Assembly (NCBI RefSeq): GCF_002234675.1
Contig: NC_019879.2
Location: 25,604,773 to 25,668,772 of the forward strand
Direction: 5' to 3'
Origin: Oryzias latipes
Taxonomy: Eukaryota > Chordata > Actinopteri > Beloniformes > Adrianichthyidae
Length of the DNA stretch: 64,000 bases
Shown here in pieces: positions 10,502-21,480 of this stretch (position 1 is the first letter of the stretch; every line of letters starts with the position of its first letter). Position numbers and translations under genes: made by a program. The notes under the pieces were generated by a model. That model worked only from the letters and a program-made list of their open reading frames with translations. It was not told the DNA's origin and searched no databases.

Positions 10502-12590
10502 ATCCTAATGTGACTGTATTGTGGGAAAGAAGATTTGTTGGGGGATGGGTTCTTTTTTTTTTTTGAAAGAATGTACATTTTTGCATTTGTTTTTTTGTGC
10601 ATAATTTGACCTTCAAGAAAACTAAATTCAAGCCTCCCTTTGGAGCACTTGTTTTGTTGCTGCGGTTAATGCTTGTATTTATTGCCTTTCTGTATGAAGC
10701 TGCAAACACGCTCCTCCTCAAAATGTCTCAATCACGTCGGGATTTGTGGAATAAAGTTTGCTAAAATCATACGGGTTTCAATGAACAGCCTCCTATATTG
10801 TGGCAAGTTTATAGAGATTGAAAGGAAATTGATTATTATGTGACTCAAGCAAATTGACTTAATGAATCCAAACGGAATATGTGAGCGTACTGTAAATAAA
10901 TGTAACTGGTGAGACTTTGCACTTTTCTTTTTGGTTTATTCCAAATGTTTCTGAGCAATACAGAGGAGCACATGGAGGTATATTTATTTATTTTTTCCCT
11001 TTAATGCAACTAACAATGCGGTCGCAGGACTGCAGCTGCTTGGCATATAATGAAAATAAATATTTCTGTTCGATTTTAACAAAAAAAAAGATGAAGGTAA
11101 AACCTATTTACAATCAAACATTGTGTTGAAATGATTGTGCTGAAAGCCCTCTGTTGTCGGTGCCTGTACAGTGTTTTCTTTTTTTTTTATTAAGTTCCTT
11201 CGTATAAAGAAATTATTGCAACTTTTGTTTGCTTTAAGTCGACCATTGAGATCTACAACACTGGAATTTGTGCTGAAAGTGTAAAAACTGGCCCGTTCTT
11301 CTAAAATAAAAAACAGTTGTAGGGCTAAAATCGCAAAACTTATTCAATAAGAAAAAAAAAAAACTTCAAAGCTGTGTTAACAAACAAAAGTGAAGGGTTA
11401 CTTAAGGTGATTGTGGTGGAAAATATTTTTTAGATTAAAAAAAAAAAGAGGAAAAGAAACTTCATGAGGATGAGAGCTCCATGGAAATGTAGAAACAAAC
11501 AAAACAAACGAAGCTTTTTGTTAAATTCTGATTCTGCTGAAGAGGGAATTCCGGCCAGATTACTTAGAGAAATGCAGTTGACATCGTCGGAAAATTTCAA
11601 ATCGGTTTGTGACGGTTTAAGAGGAAAATGTGAGCCTTTTTATTGGATTGCTGTTTTTTTTCTCCTAGCTTTTCTCATCATTGTTGCTGGCATTAATTGA
11701 AGGTTTCCTTCTCTCTGTGCTTTTGTGGCTAAACAACTTTACTCTCTTTAACGAGCTAATGAACCCTCTTTCTGCTCGTTTTCCATGAGATGGGGCGGAG
11801 CTTAATGAGAATTTAAAAAATAAAACTCATTTTTAAACGCAGCATGCTGCACTGCAGAGGTTTGAAAGCCATTTGATTACTGATCTCTTTAGCCATAATT
11901 AACAAGAAGAGAATAAAAAAAAACGACAGTTTGTGTTGTTCTGAGTTGGCAAAAAGACCACTGTGAATGTGAGTGGTGTTTTTTTATGAACGTCGCTCGA
12001 CTAAAGTTGTGTTTCAAGTCCTTTCTTCATCCGTGCAACTTCCTGCCACTGACAGCACTGAAGAGTTTCATACTTTTTTGTATCAATCCACCCTCCTGAG
12101 CACTGAATGCAGTCAGGGTTCAACATTGTGAATATGTTCGTATAAAGTTTTGTAAGATGCAATTTTTGCTGAGTTATTGTTAAGAATTGTCATCTTCTGA
12201 CACACTTTTTGATGATTTGAAACTGAATGTGTTCATTTTTTCTATGACAAAACACTTCAGCAGGTCAGATGCAGACACACTGGATTGTATCCGCTTCCCT
12301 GTGAGTGGATTTGAATCACAAATGTTGCATAATCTGTCTTTTTTCTTTTTTTTTTTTCTGAACTGGCATGCGGTGGTTGCAAACTTCTGTAAAGAACCTG
12401 CACATTTGTGCTTTTTTTGGCATGTATATTCACCTTTTTTTAATCATCTGTTAGATGGTTGAACTGATTTTCCCCCTGTGCTTCTTTTTCTATTTCAGAA
12501 CTCTATCAAGTTCTTGTGTAAGCACACATTTTCCCTTTCTATTTTCTGTGCGTTAACACATAATAAAAGTTAAACCAAACCGTAGATCTG
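10502..12590 (+). other. ABHD13: probable ABHD13 3' UTR
   Basis: AT-rich, non-coding, with no clear transposon in it. Candidate poly(A) signals AATAAA occur at 10750-10755 (short form) and 12562-12567 (long form). ABHD13 in other vertebrates has a long 3' UTR, which favours use of the distal site, but this is inference. Confidence 0.4.
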
Positions 12591-12734
12591 TCTGAGGCTT
12601 TATTTATGTATGTATTTATTTTCTGAAATTGTAAAAACAGACATATTTCTCATGCCCCAAAGTTCCCAAAAGCATGTCTGAATCATAAACCCCTTGGTAT
12701 GTTGACAAATACCTCTGGCCCATACAGTCACCCA

Positions 12735-13140
12735 AAGTGCATGACTCTTTTCTGGCTCCAATCATATGAAGTCACTTCAGTCACCATTTTTTTCTCAATA
12801 TGGACGTCGCCATGTTGGAGCAAGCCATCCTCAGTAAGCAGTGATTCGTCGATGTCAGTGTTTCTATGGTAACCACTCTTGCCAATTGTAAGGCAACACC
12901 CCCACCACTTGAAAGTGGGCTTAGGAGAATCTGTCAAATGTTTTGGACATTGGACTTGCAGGCTCCACCTACTTTTATTGAGGATTTGATTGGTCTGTTT
13001 ATAACTTTAATAACTTGCAGTACAAAAAAATGTGGGGAAAAAAAAGCAAGATTAGCACTTAGAAATGCAATTTTTTGATTTTATTGTCTCTATAGATGTC
13101 TTCCATCATCATAAAAATGCCACAAGGACATGCCAAAAAC
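12735..13140 (+). repeat. composite of two MITE fragments
   Basis: About 12765-13015 aligns with 6030-6260 of the CATTGACTGTATATGAGA element (shared AAGCAGTGATT, TTGAAAGTGG, AGAATCTGTCAAA). From about 13050 to 13125 the sequence switches to the 3' part of the local 'AAGACCCACTC' family (TTAGAAATGCAATTTTTTGA, then CTTCCATCATCATAAAAATG). Neither fragment keeps both ends. Confidence 0.5.
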
Positions 13141-13771
13141 GTTTTCTGTTTATTTATATAATCCACCAAACATGTGAGTATCATTACTTGTTCTATTGAT
13201 CTATGTTTTGATAGTTTTCAATGGGAGCCTTCATGAGCCTCGCCTCACTGGCTTCCCTTCACATGGTTTTAGGAGTTACCACGGGATTTTGCTGCTGTTT
13301 CAGTCATTTTTTTACTTCCTTCTTCTAATATTTCATATTCAAATGAGATGTGTTATTAATAACTTTGCATTCTTTTTTTTTTCTTAAAGCATTCCCAGCT
13401 CTCCAACTCTGCTGTTCTTCTTTTTTAGAGTATCTAGGTTCTTTCCTGAGCTTGCAGCTTGTTGGAGAAGGTAAAAGCTGATGTCTGGTCAAAGGAAAGA
13501 GATGGCTCAGAGCGACTGTCTGTTTGTCTGGTCAAGCAGGAAGCTGCGAGTGCGAATAGCTGAGCGGAAGAACAGAGGGGAAGCTGTTCTGGCTGGTATT
13601 TGCTGTGCGCAGTGCCTCCGACGAGGCTGGATGTGACCACTGCAGAGCGAAAACGAAAGTCAGGGAAAGAACTGCAGAAAGGAGTTGAGCGGCTTTGTGG
13701 ACTCTTAATTAAAATCCAAGACAGAAGAAAACATCCGCGGAAGCTACCTTAGAAAAAAGGAAACAGGATTC

Positions 13772-13786
13772 ATGCGTCTGATGTGA
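13772..13786 (+). promoter_or_regulatory. TNFSF13B: upstream ORF 1 in TNFSF13B leader
   Basis: ATG CGT CTG ATG TGA, a four-codon ORF 30 bases upstream of the main start. It could slightly reduce initiation if the transcript start lies further upstream, which is not known. Confidence 0.35.
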
Positions 13787-13802
13787 GCTCTGTGGAGGTT
13801 TA

Positions 13803-13859
13803 ATGCTCTCCTGCCATGGCAGCCTTGGCAGGTGTGGAGACGGGAAGTGGTTCAGGTAG
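13803..13859 (+). promoter_or_regulatory. TNFSF13B: upstream ORF 2, overlapping the TNFSF13B start
   Basis: An 18-codon ORF starting 13 bases before the main ATG in another frame and ending at TAG 13857-13859, inside the coding region. Its ATG context (TTTAATGC) is weaker than that of the main start (GCCATGG). Leaky scanning would therefore favour BAFF while still allowing dampening. Confidence 0.4.
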
Positions 13860-14019
13860 GCTGTCCAGGCCAGTGTATCTGCTCACCTTGGTGGCCGTCA
13901 CTCTATCCTCCCTTTCAGTTTTGGCTTTGTACCAGTTAGTGGCTCTTAGAGCTGAAGTAAAGGAACTTAAATCAGACATCAGTCGCAGGAGAGGGGAGGG
14001 ACAAGAGGTCAGAGGTCAT
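13816..14019 (+). CDS. TNFSF13B: TNFSF13B coding exon 1
   Basis: 68 codons, phase 0 end, donor CAT|GTGAGT. It encodes the cytoplasmic tail, the transmembrane segment and the start of the stalk (VALRAEVKELKSDI, possibly a short coiled coil). The intron that follows is only 92 bp. Confidence 0.9.
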
Positions 14020-17000
14020 GTGAGTATAAGCTGCATTTGGACTAGAGCTTTGTCCCCTAACAACACAAAAAAAAAATGGCTGTAGTGAGTTTCCGGGTTT
14101 TTCCTATGCAGACTGAGCACATCAGCAGCAGAAGAAGCTACCAAGAGCCTCAGCAACAATCTGGGTTTCAAAAATCCTTTGGCCTGATGAGGATCAGGAG
14201 GACAGTGACTGACACAACAGGTAAGGGAGTGAGACTTTAAGGTTTGTAAAAGCATTCCAAAAATGTTTGACCTTGAAGACCCACTCCGATGAAAATCGTG
14301 TTTTTTGGCATTTTTCTGATGACGGATGATGTAAATAAAGAAAATGAAGCTGAGAATTGCATTTCTAAGTATTTCTTTATGAATCATGAAGAAAGAAAAA
14401 CAATCCAAACATTTGGCTTTTAAAACAAAAAAAGCAAGAACATTTCAAAAAACGGTTTCCAATTTGTTCCAAACTATTACTATAGTGAAAGTAATCCTGT
14501 TGTAAGAATATTTCCTTTCTGAACTATTACAACTAATGGAAGACAAGGCTTTAGTGTTTGTTTTAAAGACTCACACTAAAGACTAGATAGATAGATAGCA
14601 ACTAGATAGCAACTGTACTGTACATACATATATACAGTTTAGGAAGTACTGTACAATAACTGAATATGTAATAACTTTATATAATAATAATAACTTTTCA
14701 GACTTAAAACAATATAAATATAGTATAAAAATGAGTATAATGCCTCACTTTTAGCATAGACTAAGTATACTTGTAAGTAAATGTGAATAGTCTGCAGCCG
14801 CTCTGCAGAAATTCTGTCCTGGAAACTACAGGTTTTCTTATATGAGCTAAAAACAGCGTGATCACAATTAATACAGACGGGAACGCTTTGAGAAGAGCTC
14901 AAAAGAGGATCAGAGTGGGTCTTTTATAGGGGTGTAACAGTTAATCAATGAATCGATTCATCCAACCAGATTGATCTGTGGAAGCGGTTAATCGAATAGA
15001 AATACACCAATAAAAATTGTTTCGAAATAAAATGAATAGATCTATGATCAATCCTGGAAAATACCATTTGGATTGAGGTTTATTTTACTGCCATCCCAGC
15101 AGACAATACACATGATGTCAGCAAAAAAGAATTAAACGTCATTGAAATCCAATATGTGGAAACACTTTAAATTAAGCAACGACGTGTGACTTGCAGTGTA
15201 TTAGAATGTTCTAATAATGTTTCATTTGTAAGCAGGTATTTATCTCTGAGGCTCACTGCTTTTGGCTAAAGATGTTCTGGATCAATATGAGCTCAGTAAA
15301 TCAAATCTAATCTTTCAAAATGAACTAATACCAACTATGTCTCATATCGTCAAAAACTGATTTGAATCAATAAATGAATCGTTACACCCTTCATCTTTTA
15401 ACAATATTTGATTTTTTTCCCCAAACAAGCCTAAAAATGAAACTGTGCAGATGTTACATATTTGTGAGTTTGCAGAAACAGCATTTATAAATCTTTGGTT
15501 TCACATCTCCCCATTGTGCAAGTTGTCAAGTAGTTACTTTTTACTGAAGAAAAAATACACATTTCTTTGCATTGTAGTAACTGAGATTTAATGCTCTGAA
15601 TTTCTCCAACAGTTTCTCAGTCCTGCCTGCAGCTTTTAGCAGACAGTAGCAGAAAAACCTTCAGGAAAGGTGCAGTTTCTCTGATCATTTTGAACTTCTA
15701 TGTCTTTTAACTCTGATGTTGTTTTTTTGGAAATCTGTCAACATACCAATAATTTACAGGATTTTTCAAGCGGAATGTTTTGTGTTTCATCAGCACTTTC
15801 CTCAGGCTCGTACACAGGAATTCCTTGGCAGGTTGGGCTGAAAAGAGGAGAGGCTCTTGATGTGGAGGGAGACCGCATCGTTGTCAGAGAAGAAGGCTTC
15901 TACTTTGTGTACAGTCAGGTAGGGAAGGTTTCTGTCATTTCATTTCTTTTCCACACAGGGGCGCTGCTATTCCATTTGCAAATGTTCACATTTTTCTCCG
16001 CTCTCACATGTTTTGTTCATCTGATTTTTAAAAGTTCCCCAAAACCAAGATGAAGTTTTGCTGAGATCACTGTGCATTTTGTCAAATCCAGGTCTATTAC
16101 ATGGACAGCACCTTCACTATGGGCCATGTGGTGATCCGGTGGAAAATTAACGTTGTTGGAAATGAGGATCCAGACGTGCATTTGTTTCGCTGCATCCAGA
16201 CCATGGACTCTGTCTACCCCTTCAACACCTGCTACACAGGAGGTGAGCCTGTGTATCTGTTAACATGCAAACAGTAGGGAGATGCTGAACAGCAGATATT
16301 TGGGCCGAAATACCAGCGTATGAATTTTCTGATGTGTGTCAAACCTTAAAGGCTGGACATAAAACTGAGACTAGCAGTAAAATAAAATGTCTGATTTTTC
16401 TTCCAAATCTGTTTCATGCGGTCATATTTCAATTCATTGCTCCTGCCAGAAGCCTCATTAAACAGTCATTAATCAGAAGAAAGTATTTAGGAATTGAATT
16501 TGAACCAACAGCTCCACAACACCAGCCCCCACCTGGATCATTTTAATGATATTTTAGGACAGAACATATCAAACATGATGACTAGGAATAATTTATGTCT
16601 GCAGTTAACAACTTGAGCAGGGATCACACAAAGAGTTGATGTAGGTCAAAGGTCTGCAACCTGAGGCTCTTTTAGCCATCCACTTTGGTACTCTGGCTAA
16701 ATGATAATTATTTCAAAAAGTAATTGCTACTTATTTAGGATTGATTTAATTGTATTTAGTCATGTGTGTGGATATATGGCTGAGGTGCTTCTAGAACAGT
16801 AAACTAACCTGTATGACGTTTTAACACCACTGACGACATTAAACTACATTAAGAGCCTTTGTGTAAACAAGCGTTGACTGCACAGATTTCTAAAACTGTG
16901 TTTTATGAGAAAATGTTTGAACTTCTTTGTTTTGTAATTGGGACAAGTTGAAAGCACATATTTTATAATGCTGAACAATATTTAGTTGCCCATAAGGATG

Positions 17001-18090
17001 TTTCTAAAATATTTGTACATGCTTTAGGAATGTTTCTATTGGACAACAAACCTGTGTAAATTCAGGTATACAGCACTAGTAAGCAAGGAAACATATGACA
17101 GTACTCTAAGACGTAACAATTATGACTTCCTTTTTTTTGATTGGAGTAGCATGATTGCTGCAGCTTGATGATGCTTTGTGGCAAAGGGTGTCTAAATTTA
17201 AAAGGAATTCCTGTGACCCTTAGTCAAAAGTAAGAAAAACAATTTCCAATTTAAACATATATGCATATTCATTTTTTCTTTATATTTAGGTTTTAATAAT
17301 GATAAAAAACCTTCATATGTGACATACAAGTAGCAGCAACATAAATGCACAGCAGTGCAGTGGTACTTTAGGTAGAGAGAAACATGTACTATGCGATGTT
17401 GAGGTCTGCAGACCCCTGACGTAGGTCATAAAGACTGATACATGTAGCCACAACTCCCTTTTTTCACTTCTACCCAAGGGCGAAGCTAAAAGGGCATCTG
17501 CCCCCCCCCCAGCAAAAAGCTTTGCCCTCTACTTGCCCCACAATTTTTGAGTCAATATTATTATCTTTTTTTACAAAGATTAAGAAATCATAAGCTTCTT
17601 TATGTACTATTAATAGTGTCTCAGTTAAGAGAATTGATGTTTTCATTTTAATTTGACAACAATAAAACTGTTTGAAACTTATTTTTTTAACTTTTACATT
17701 TGCACTGGCCGTCTACTCTTCCACCCCCCTCCCTATTAAATGTTCCACCTCGGCCACTGCTACTATTCCATCCTTTTGAGAACAGTCCCAAGGAGCTGCT
17801 GCATGGATGGTCAGTTGTCAAAAGGCACAAGAACAATCAAATTACACAAGTGTGCTATTTTGTAAAACTCTAAATTGAGAAGATTTTGAGCAAAAAAACT
17901 ATAATTCCCGTACTCTGAACAATAAAACAGATTTTAAAACTATTTTTGGTCTAATGTGAAACATCTGAACTCCTCAGGTATTGTAAAGCTGGAAGTGGGA
18001 GACTACCTGGAACTCCTGATTCCTCGGCCCACAGCCAGCGTGTCTTTGGAAGGAGATTCCACCTTTCTCGGGGCTTTGAAGCTAGTCTAA
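13816..18090 (+). CDS. TNFSF13B: TNFSF13B (BAFF), six coding exons
   Basis: The CDS is 13816-14019, 14112-14220, 15613-15669, 15806-15918, 16092-16242 and 17978-18090: 747 nt, 248 residues, all with GT-AG borders and compatible phases. BAFF is a type II membrane cytokine supporting B-cell survival through TNF-family receptors. Residues about 20-44 form the transmembrane segment; the extracellular stalk contains RIRR (95-98), a furin-type site that would release soluble ligand. The TNF-homology domain runs from about residue 105 to 248, with VSQSCLQLLADS, then GFYFVYSQVYY, FRCIQTM and the C-terminal LGALKLV. Cys195 and Cys208 would form the family's conserved disulfide. Location between ABHD13 and MYO16 supports BAFF rather than APRIL (TNFSF13). 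Confidence 0.95.
14112..14220 (+). CDS. TNFSF13B: TNFSF13B coding exon 2 (stalk, furin site)
   Basis: The acceptor CTATGCAG| and donor ACAG|GTAAGG are strong. It encodes TEHISSRRSYQEP and the RIRR cleavage motif in LMRIRRTVTDTT. It ends after one base of a codon. Confidence 0.88.
14273..14924 (-). mobile_element. MITE of the 'AAGACCCACTC' family, both ends present
   Basis: The left end AAGACCCACTCCGATGAAAA and the right end ATCAGAGTGGGTCTTT are inverted repeats. The interior contains GAATTGCATTTCTAAGTATT near the left, CCGCTCTGCAGAAATTCTGT near the right, and a short GATA run at 14583-14600. Relatives lie at 21117, 31233, 36865, 46345 and 47635. It sits in TNFSF13B intron 2. Confidence 0.65.
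14928..15393. mobile_element. hAT-like MITE (AGGGGTGTAAC...GTTACACCC)
   Basis: Short terminal inverted repeats AGGGGTGTAAC and GTTACACCC are flanked by TCTTTTAT (14920-14927) and TCTTTTAA (15394-15401). That is an 8-bp duplication with one mismatch, as expected for hAT insertion. The left duplication overlaps the terminus of the preceding MITE, so this element landed on its end. Confidence 0.7.
15613..15669 (+). CDS. TNFSF13B: TNFSF13B coding exon 3 (57 nt)
   Basis: The acceptor is CTCCAACAG|. It encodes VSQSCLQLLADSSRKTFRK, closely matching the first strand of the BAFF TNF domain. The donor AAAG|GTGCAG is weak at positions +3 to +5. The exon is symmetric (phase 1 at both ends), so skipping would keep the frame. 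Confidence 0.88.
15806..15918 (+). CDS. TNFSF13B: TNFSF13B coding exon 4
   Basis: The acceptor is TTTCCTCAG| and the donor CAG|GTAGGG. It encodes GSYTGIPWQVGLKRG through REEGFYFVYSQ, the A' to C strand region of the TNF domain. Confidence 0.92.
16092..16242 (+). CDS. TNFSF13B: TNFSF13B coding exon 5
   Basis: The acceptor is AATCCAG| and the donor GGAG|GTGAGC. It encodes VYYMDSTFTMGHVVIRWK, the D-E loop NVVGNEDPDVH, then LFRCIQTMDSVYPFNTCYTG with both conserved cysteines. Confidence 0.92.
16647..17418. mobile_element. hAT-like non-autonomous element in TNFSF13B intron 5
   Basis: 772 bp beginning CAAAGGTCTGCAACCTGAGG and ending GAGGTCTGCAGACCCCTG. The flanks ATGTAGGT (16639-16646) and ACGTAGGT (17419-17426) are an 8-bp target duplication with one mismatch. 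There is no transposase frame. Confidence 0.75.
17450..17780. repeat. probable old repeat in intron 5
   Basis: CAAGGGCGAAGCTAAAAGGG, a C10 run at 17502-17511 and CTTGCCCCACAA resemble a common fish repeat rich in GCCCC words. No ends or target duplications could be defined. Confidence 0.25.
17978..18090 (+). CDS. TNFSF13B: TNFSF13B coding exon 6 (C-terminus)
   Basis: The acceptor is ACTCCTCAG|. It encodes GIVKLEVGDYLELLIPRP, then SVSLEGDSTFLGALKLV and TAA. This is the terminal G-H strand region of the TNF domain. Confidence 0.93.
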
Positions 18091-18460
18091 AGCTCTACCT
18101 GAAATTGAGCTTTAGACAAATGCAAAGCAGCACCTGGAAGAGACTATGCACAAATTCTGCTGGTCTGGCTTGATCTTTCAGACAGAAGATGTAGAGAGGG
18201 ATTCTACGACACTGATATGACGGGAACAACCAATTGCTCATTTTTTTCACCTCAAGTTAGCCGAAATCATTTCTCTGTAGATAAACACAATTGCAAAATT
18301 GAACATATAACTGTTATTTTTGCCTTAGCATTCATAAATTAAATAAATCAGATATCACAATGTAATAGTTTTTTTCCTTATATTTTCTTATTCTGTCAAA
18401 TTAAATTCAGCTTTTTAAACTTCTTGTTTTCACATGTATGCCATTATAACATTCTCATGC

Positions 18461-18466
18461 AATAAA
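18461..18466 (+). terminator. TNFSF13B: TNFSF13B poly(A) signal
   Basis: Canonical AATAAA, 371 bases after the stop codon, followed by a GT-containing stretch. It is the best candidate 3' end; AATAAA also occurs at about 18341 within the UTR. Confidence 0.6.
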
Positions 18467-18499
18467 GAGACAAACCCTGTAACCTACATTCTGATAAGA

Positions 18500-20360
18500 G
18501 TTTGATGTTTTAAAAAGTCTTCGCAGGCCAAGCGAGCCTGCAGAAACATGGAGAATTAAGCTTAAAAGTGTGCTTTCAGATGAAAACACAGATTTTTACT
18601 GTATGGTGTGAACGCAGCTTTAAGCAATCTGTGTAAATCCAATCCAATTCCAAAACAAGGTTTTATATTGGTACAATAACATTATAATGATGACACCAAT
18701 AGCCTTACAGACAGTTCTTATGAATTCAAGTTTCTATTTGACAAGTTTCTACCAGGTTTTTCTTTTTATCAGGCTTTCTACTTTGGCAAATGTTCAGGAT
18801 TTCTGTTTGTTTGGGCAAAAGGGCTTTAGTAAAGTCCTGAAGTGACCCGACCCAGCTAGTGAATGGTCACTTTTTTGTCTAAATTTTTTTCCGGAGTGTC
18901 AGGAATCTGTTTTACAAAAGGCAGGAATCATCAGGAATAGAAAGAAGGGTTCAGAAGAGCAGAAAAAAAGGCAGAAATCAAATGGGCCTAATGGACAGCA
19001 CTAACTATTAATGGAAGAGTAGGTAGACACTGTTAAGCTAAAATGCATACAGAGAGCAGGCCTGGGCCCGGGGATCCATTAAAGACAGAGAGGCTCTTTG
19101 ATGATCCGCTCACTCTGTTTACCAGAAGAAGGAGGCTGAACAAACAGCAGTTGACAAAGAGGAGGAGGAGGTGGTATAAGAAAAGAAGGCTGCAGAGCAC
19201 AGACCTCTCCTATAAATGGTGTCAAGCATGATACCCCCCTCCCCCTGCTTCAGGCCCGAATGTCTTTGTGTGGTGTCATGGTGACGGCTTCTGTGTTTGC
19301 GGATGCTGATGTCATTGTGGGGTTGGCTCTCAATAGAGTAACCAGCGTCTGACCGGAGGATCAGGAAATGAGACCTGCTGTGTACACACACTGGTACTGT
19401 ATATAGTTCATATACTACACACTCACACACAGAAACATCGGGAGTTGATGGGAGGAGAAGAAAGAAAATTGACATTCTAAACAACAAGGCTTTTTTGAAA
19501 TTCATGTTGCCAATGATGGCGGCAAAACCCTCCCCCCAGTCTGTTTGTTCCTATTTCCTAAGGTTCTACTTTCCATAGAACCCAGGAACTAAGATTTAGT
19601 ATAATGTCTGAATCGTGTGAATAAATAAATTACTAATTCAATCTAACATTGACATGTTGAATATTGGACAAGTCTGATCCTTCTTTCCTTTGTGGTTGAA
19701 GTTTTGTTAAAGTTGTCCTCAAATTGGGATAGGCTCCAGCAGCCCCATGACCCCAAAAGGGATTTGGCAGGTTCAGAAAATGGTTTTAAAAAATTGGTTT
19801 TGGTGAAGTTTTAAATAAGGAAACAAACTTCCTCATACGGGAGCTAAGTCTAGCAAATGAAGCTATTGAGATGTGTAACACCTGATGTGCTGATGTGCCA
19901 AGTGGACTAAACTCTGGTTTTCCTAAACCATAAGCAAAATGAAAGTCTGCACTCTGTTCTAAGTTGCAGATAATTGTTTAAATCATCGATACAGAATTCC
20001 CTTTCACTCTTCTATTTCTTACTGCAACAGAGGTTAAAAATCCTTTGCCCTTCTGGCAGAAACACACCCATCTGAGGTCAGCTGATCAACCTGCATTGAC
20101 ATTAAAGATGACAGAGCAACACCCACAGGATAAAATTATTCAAAATGGCTCCCACACAACATATTGGATTTTCTTTATAATAACTAGAATAAAACTGTAT
20201 AGGAACCGTCAAATCAACATTTTAGATGAAAACCTACAGATGTGAAATCATTGAAAGGTTGGGACAAATTGAAAGTTTTGGCTAAAAATTGGGAAAATAA
20301 ATTATAGTAAAAAAGTACTTTACTAGCCGTGGTGCAGAGGTACAGCAGATATAGGCTGCA
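18500..20360. other. intergenic TNFSF13B-MYO16, no gene seen
   Basis: The segment 19040-19340 is less AT-rich, with purine-rich GAGGAGGAGGAGG and a CCCCCCTCCCCCTGC tract, but contains no credible exon. A SINE 3' remnant lies at 19722-19775 (GGGATAGGCTCCAGCAGCCC). Confidence 0.4.
19722..19775 (+). mobile_element. SINE 3' remnant
   Basis: GGGATAGGCTCCAGCAGCCC followed by CATGACCCCAAAAGGGA matches the 3' body of the SINE copies at 4317 and 51557. The tail is degenerate. Confidence 0.6.
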
Positions 20361-20361
20361 T

Positions 20362-20810
20362 AGGCCTTAAAAGGCCTATATCGTAACAAATCAACTTTTA
20401 AGTGTTTAAAACAACCCTAAGTGGTATTTTGATCCATTCATAGATCTCTGAGCATTCCTCTGAGCACCAGCCCCTCCCAACCCACGAAAACAAGCGGGTC
20501 CTCATATTGTGACATATATAAGTGAGGAACAGCCCCTTCCAGGAAGAGTCTGCGATGCCAGCATCGCCCCCAGGCTAAAACGCACACCCTGCAGAGCTAG
20601 CGGTGTTTGGCAAAAAAACCTTTCATTTAAGATTTATAATATGCACATCCATCTTTGCAAAAGTTAGGATGTTGTTTGTTTTTGTGGACAAAACACAGAC
20701 ACGATACCGAGGTCGACTTTGGGTTGACGTCGTGAAATGGGCAACACCCATAAAAAGCCAAAGGCGGTGCTTTATAGATCGAGTCGTCTTACTTGGCCTT
20801 TCAGGTTCGG
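20362..20810 (+). mobile_element. MITE, 'GGCCTATAT...CAGCCCCTCC' family, copy 1
   Basis: It shares GAGCATTCCTCTGAGCACCA, CAGCCCCTCCCAACC, GAACAGCCCCTTCCAGGAAG and GGATGTTGTTTGTTTTCGTG-like words with 60735-61240 and 50925-51330. It starts with AAGGCCTATATCGTAAC, comparable to GGGCCTATATTATGC in the 60.7-kb copy. No transposase is encoded; this is a widespread fish non-autonomous element. Confidence 0.6.
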
Positions 20811-20824
20811 TTCTCATCTTGACT

Positions 20825-20990
20825 GCCAATTTGTGAGTTTCTCTGGGCAAGACACTGAACCCCACATTGCTCCTCATGCCCAATGTGTGAATGTGTGTGT
20901 GTTTGTGGGTGAATAGGACTGTGACTATAAAACTCTGGGCTTTAAACAAGCAGAAAAGCGCAACACAAGTACACAGCACTTACCATTTTA
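20825..20990 (+). repeat. interspersed repeat ('ACACTGAACCCCACATTGCT')
   Basis: GGGCAAGACACTGAACCCCA followed by a TGTGTGTGTG tract is the complement of the repeat at 24130-24340 (AATGTGGGGTTCAGTGTCTT). It is a common dispersed fish sequence. The class is unclear. Confidence 0.5.
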
Positions 20991-20999
20991 CCGCACCAA

Positions 21000-21115
21000 A
21001 GAATGGCAACATTTCAATCTCACTGTCAAACATAGTGGTGGAGGGTTGATGATTTGGGGTTGTTTGAGGACAAAAGGATCTCTGCCTCATGCAGAGAGAG
21101 CTGTTTACTTACCTA
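21000..21115 (+). pseudogene. Tc1/mariner transposase relic
   Basis: One frame reads NLTVKHSGGGLMIWGCLR, closely resembling the KH-GGG-IM-WGC segment of the Tc1/mariner catalytic domain. Only this short piece remains, followed directly by a MITE. Confidence 0.5.
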
Positions 21116-21116
21116 A

Positions 21117-21480
21117 AGAGCCACTCCAATGAAAATCCTGTTTTTGGTTTTTCCCACATGTTCACGTGGTAATGTGGTACTGGTGGTTCACCTGTAATGT
21201 TAGCTTAGGGTTGTAGGGGGCTGTAAGCTAGAGGGAATGCGTGTAATCAGATGGATGATGGGAAGTTGGGGGCTTAATGTGTGTCCCACTCACAACTCAG
21301 AGGTAATTTTTTTAATCAACTCCTGCCGCTCTGCAGAAACCGTCCAAAAAAACAACTCAGGTTTTAGCCAAATTTTAGCCAAAAACTGCATAATCATCAT
21401 GAACATGATTCAAACCACTCCTCGTATTTACTTCACCAAATTAACCATACAATTCCCCAAATCACAAACCATCTGTGATC
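21117..21480 (-). mobile_element. MITE of the 'AAGACCCACTC' family
   Basis: The left end AAGAGCCACTCCAATGAAAA is a mutated family terminus. The interior has CACAACTCAGAGGTAA and CCGCTCTGCAGAAACCGTCC, matching 36865-37320 and 46500-46560. The right end is lost. Confidence 0.55.

Noticed and set aside
13816..18090. Alternative identity as APRIL (TNFSF13) or another TNF ligand
   Set aside because: The sequence around VSQSCLQLLADS, FYFVYSQV and LGALKLV, and the ABHD13/MYO16 neighbours, favour BAFF.
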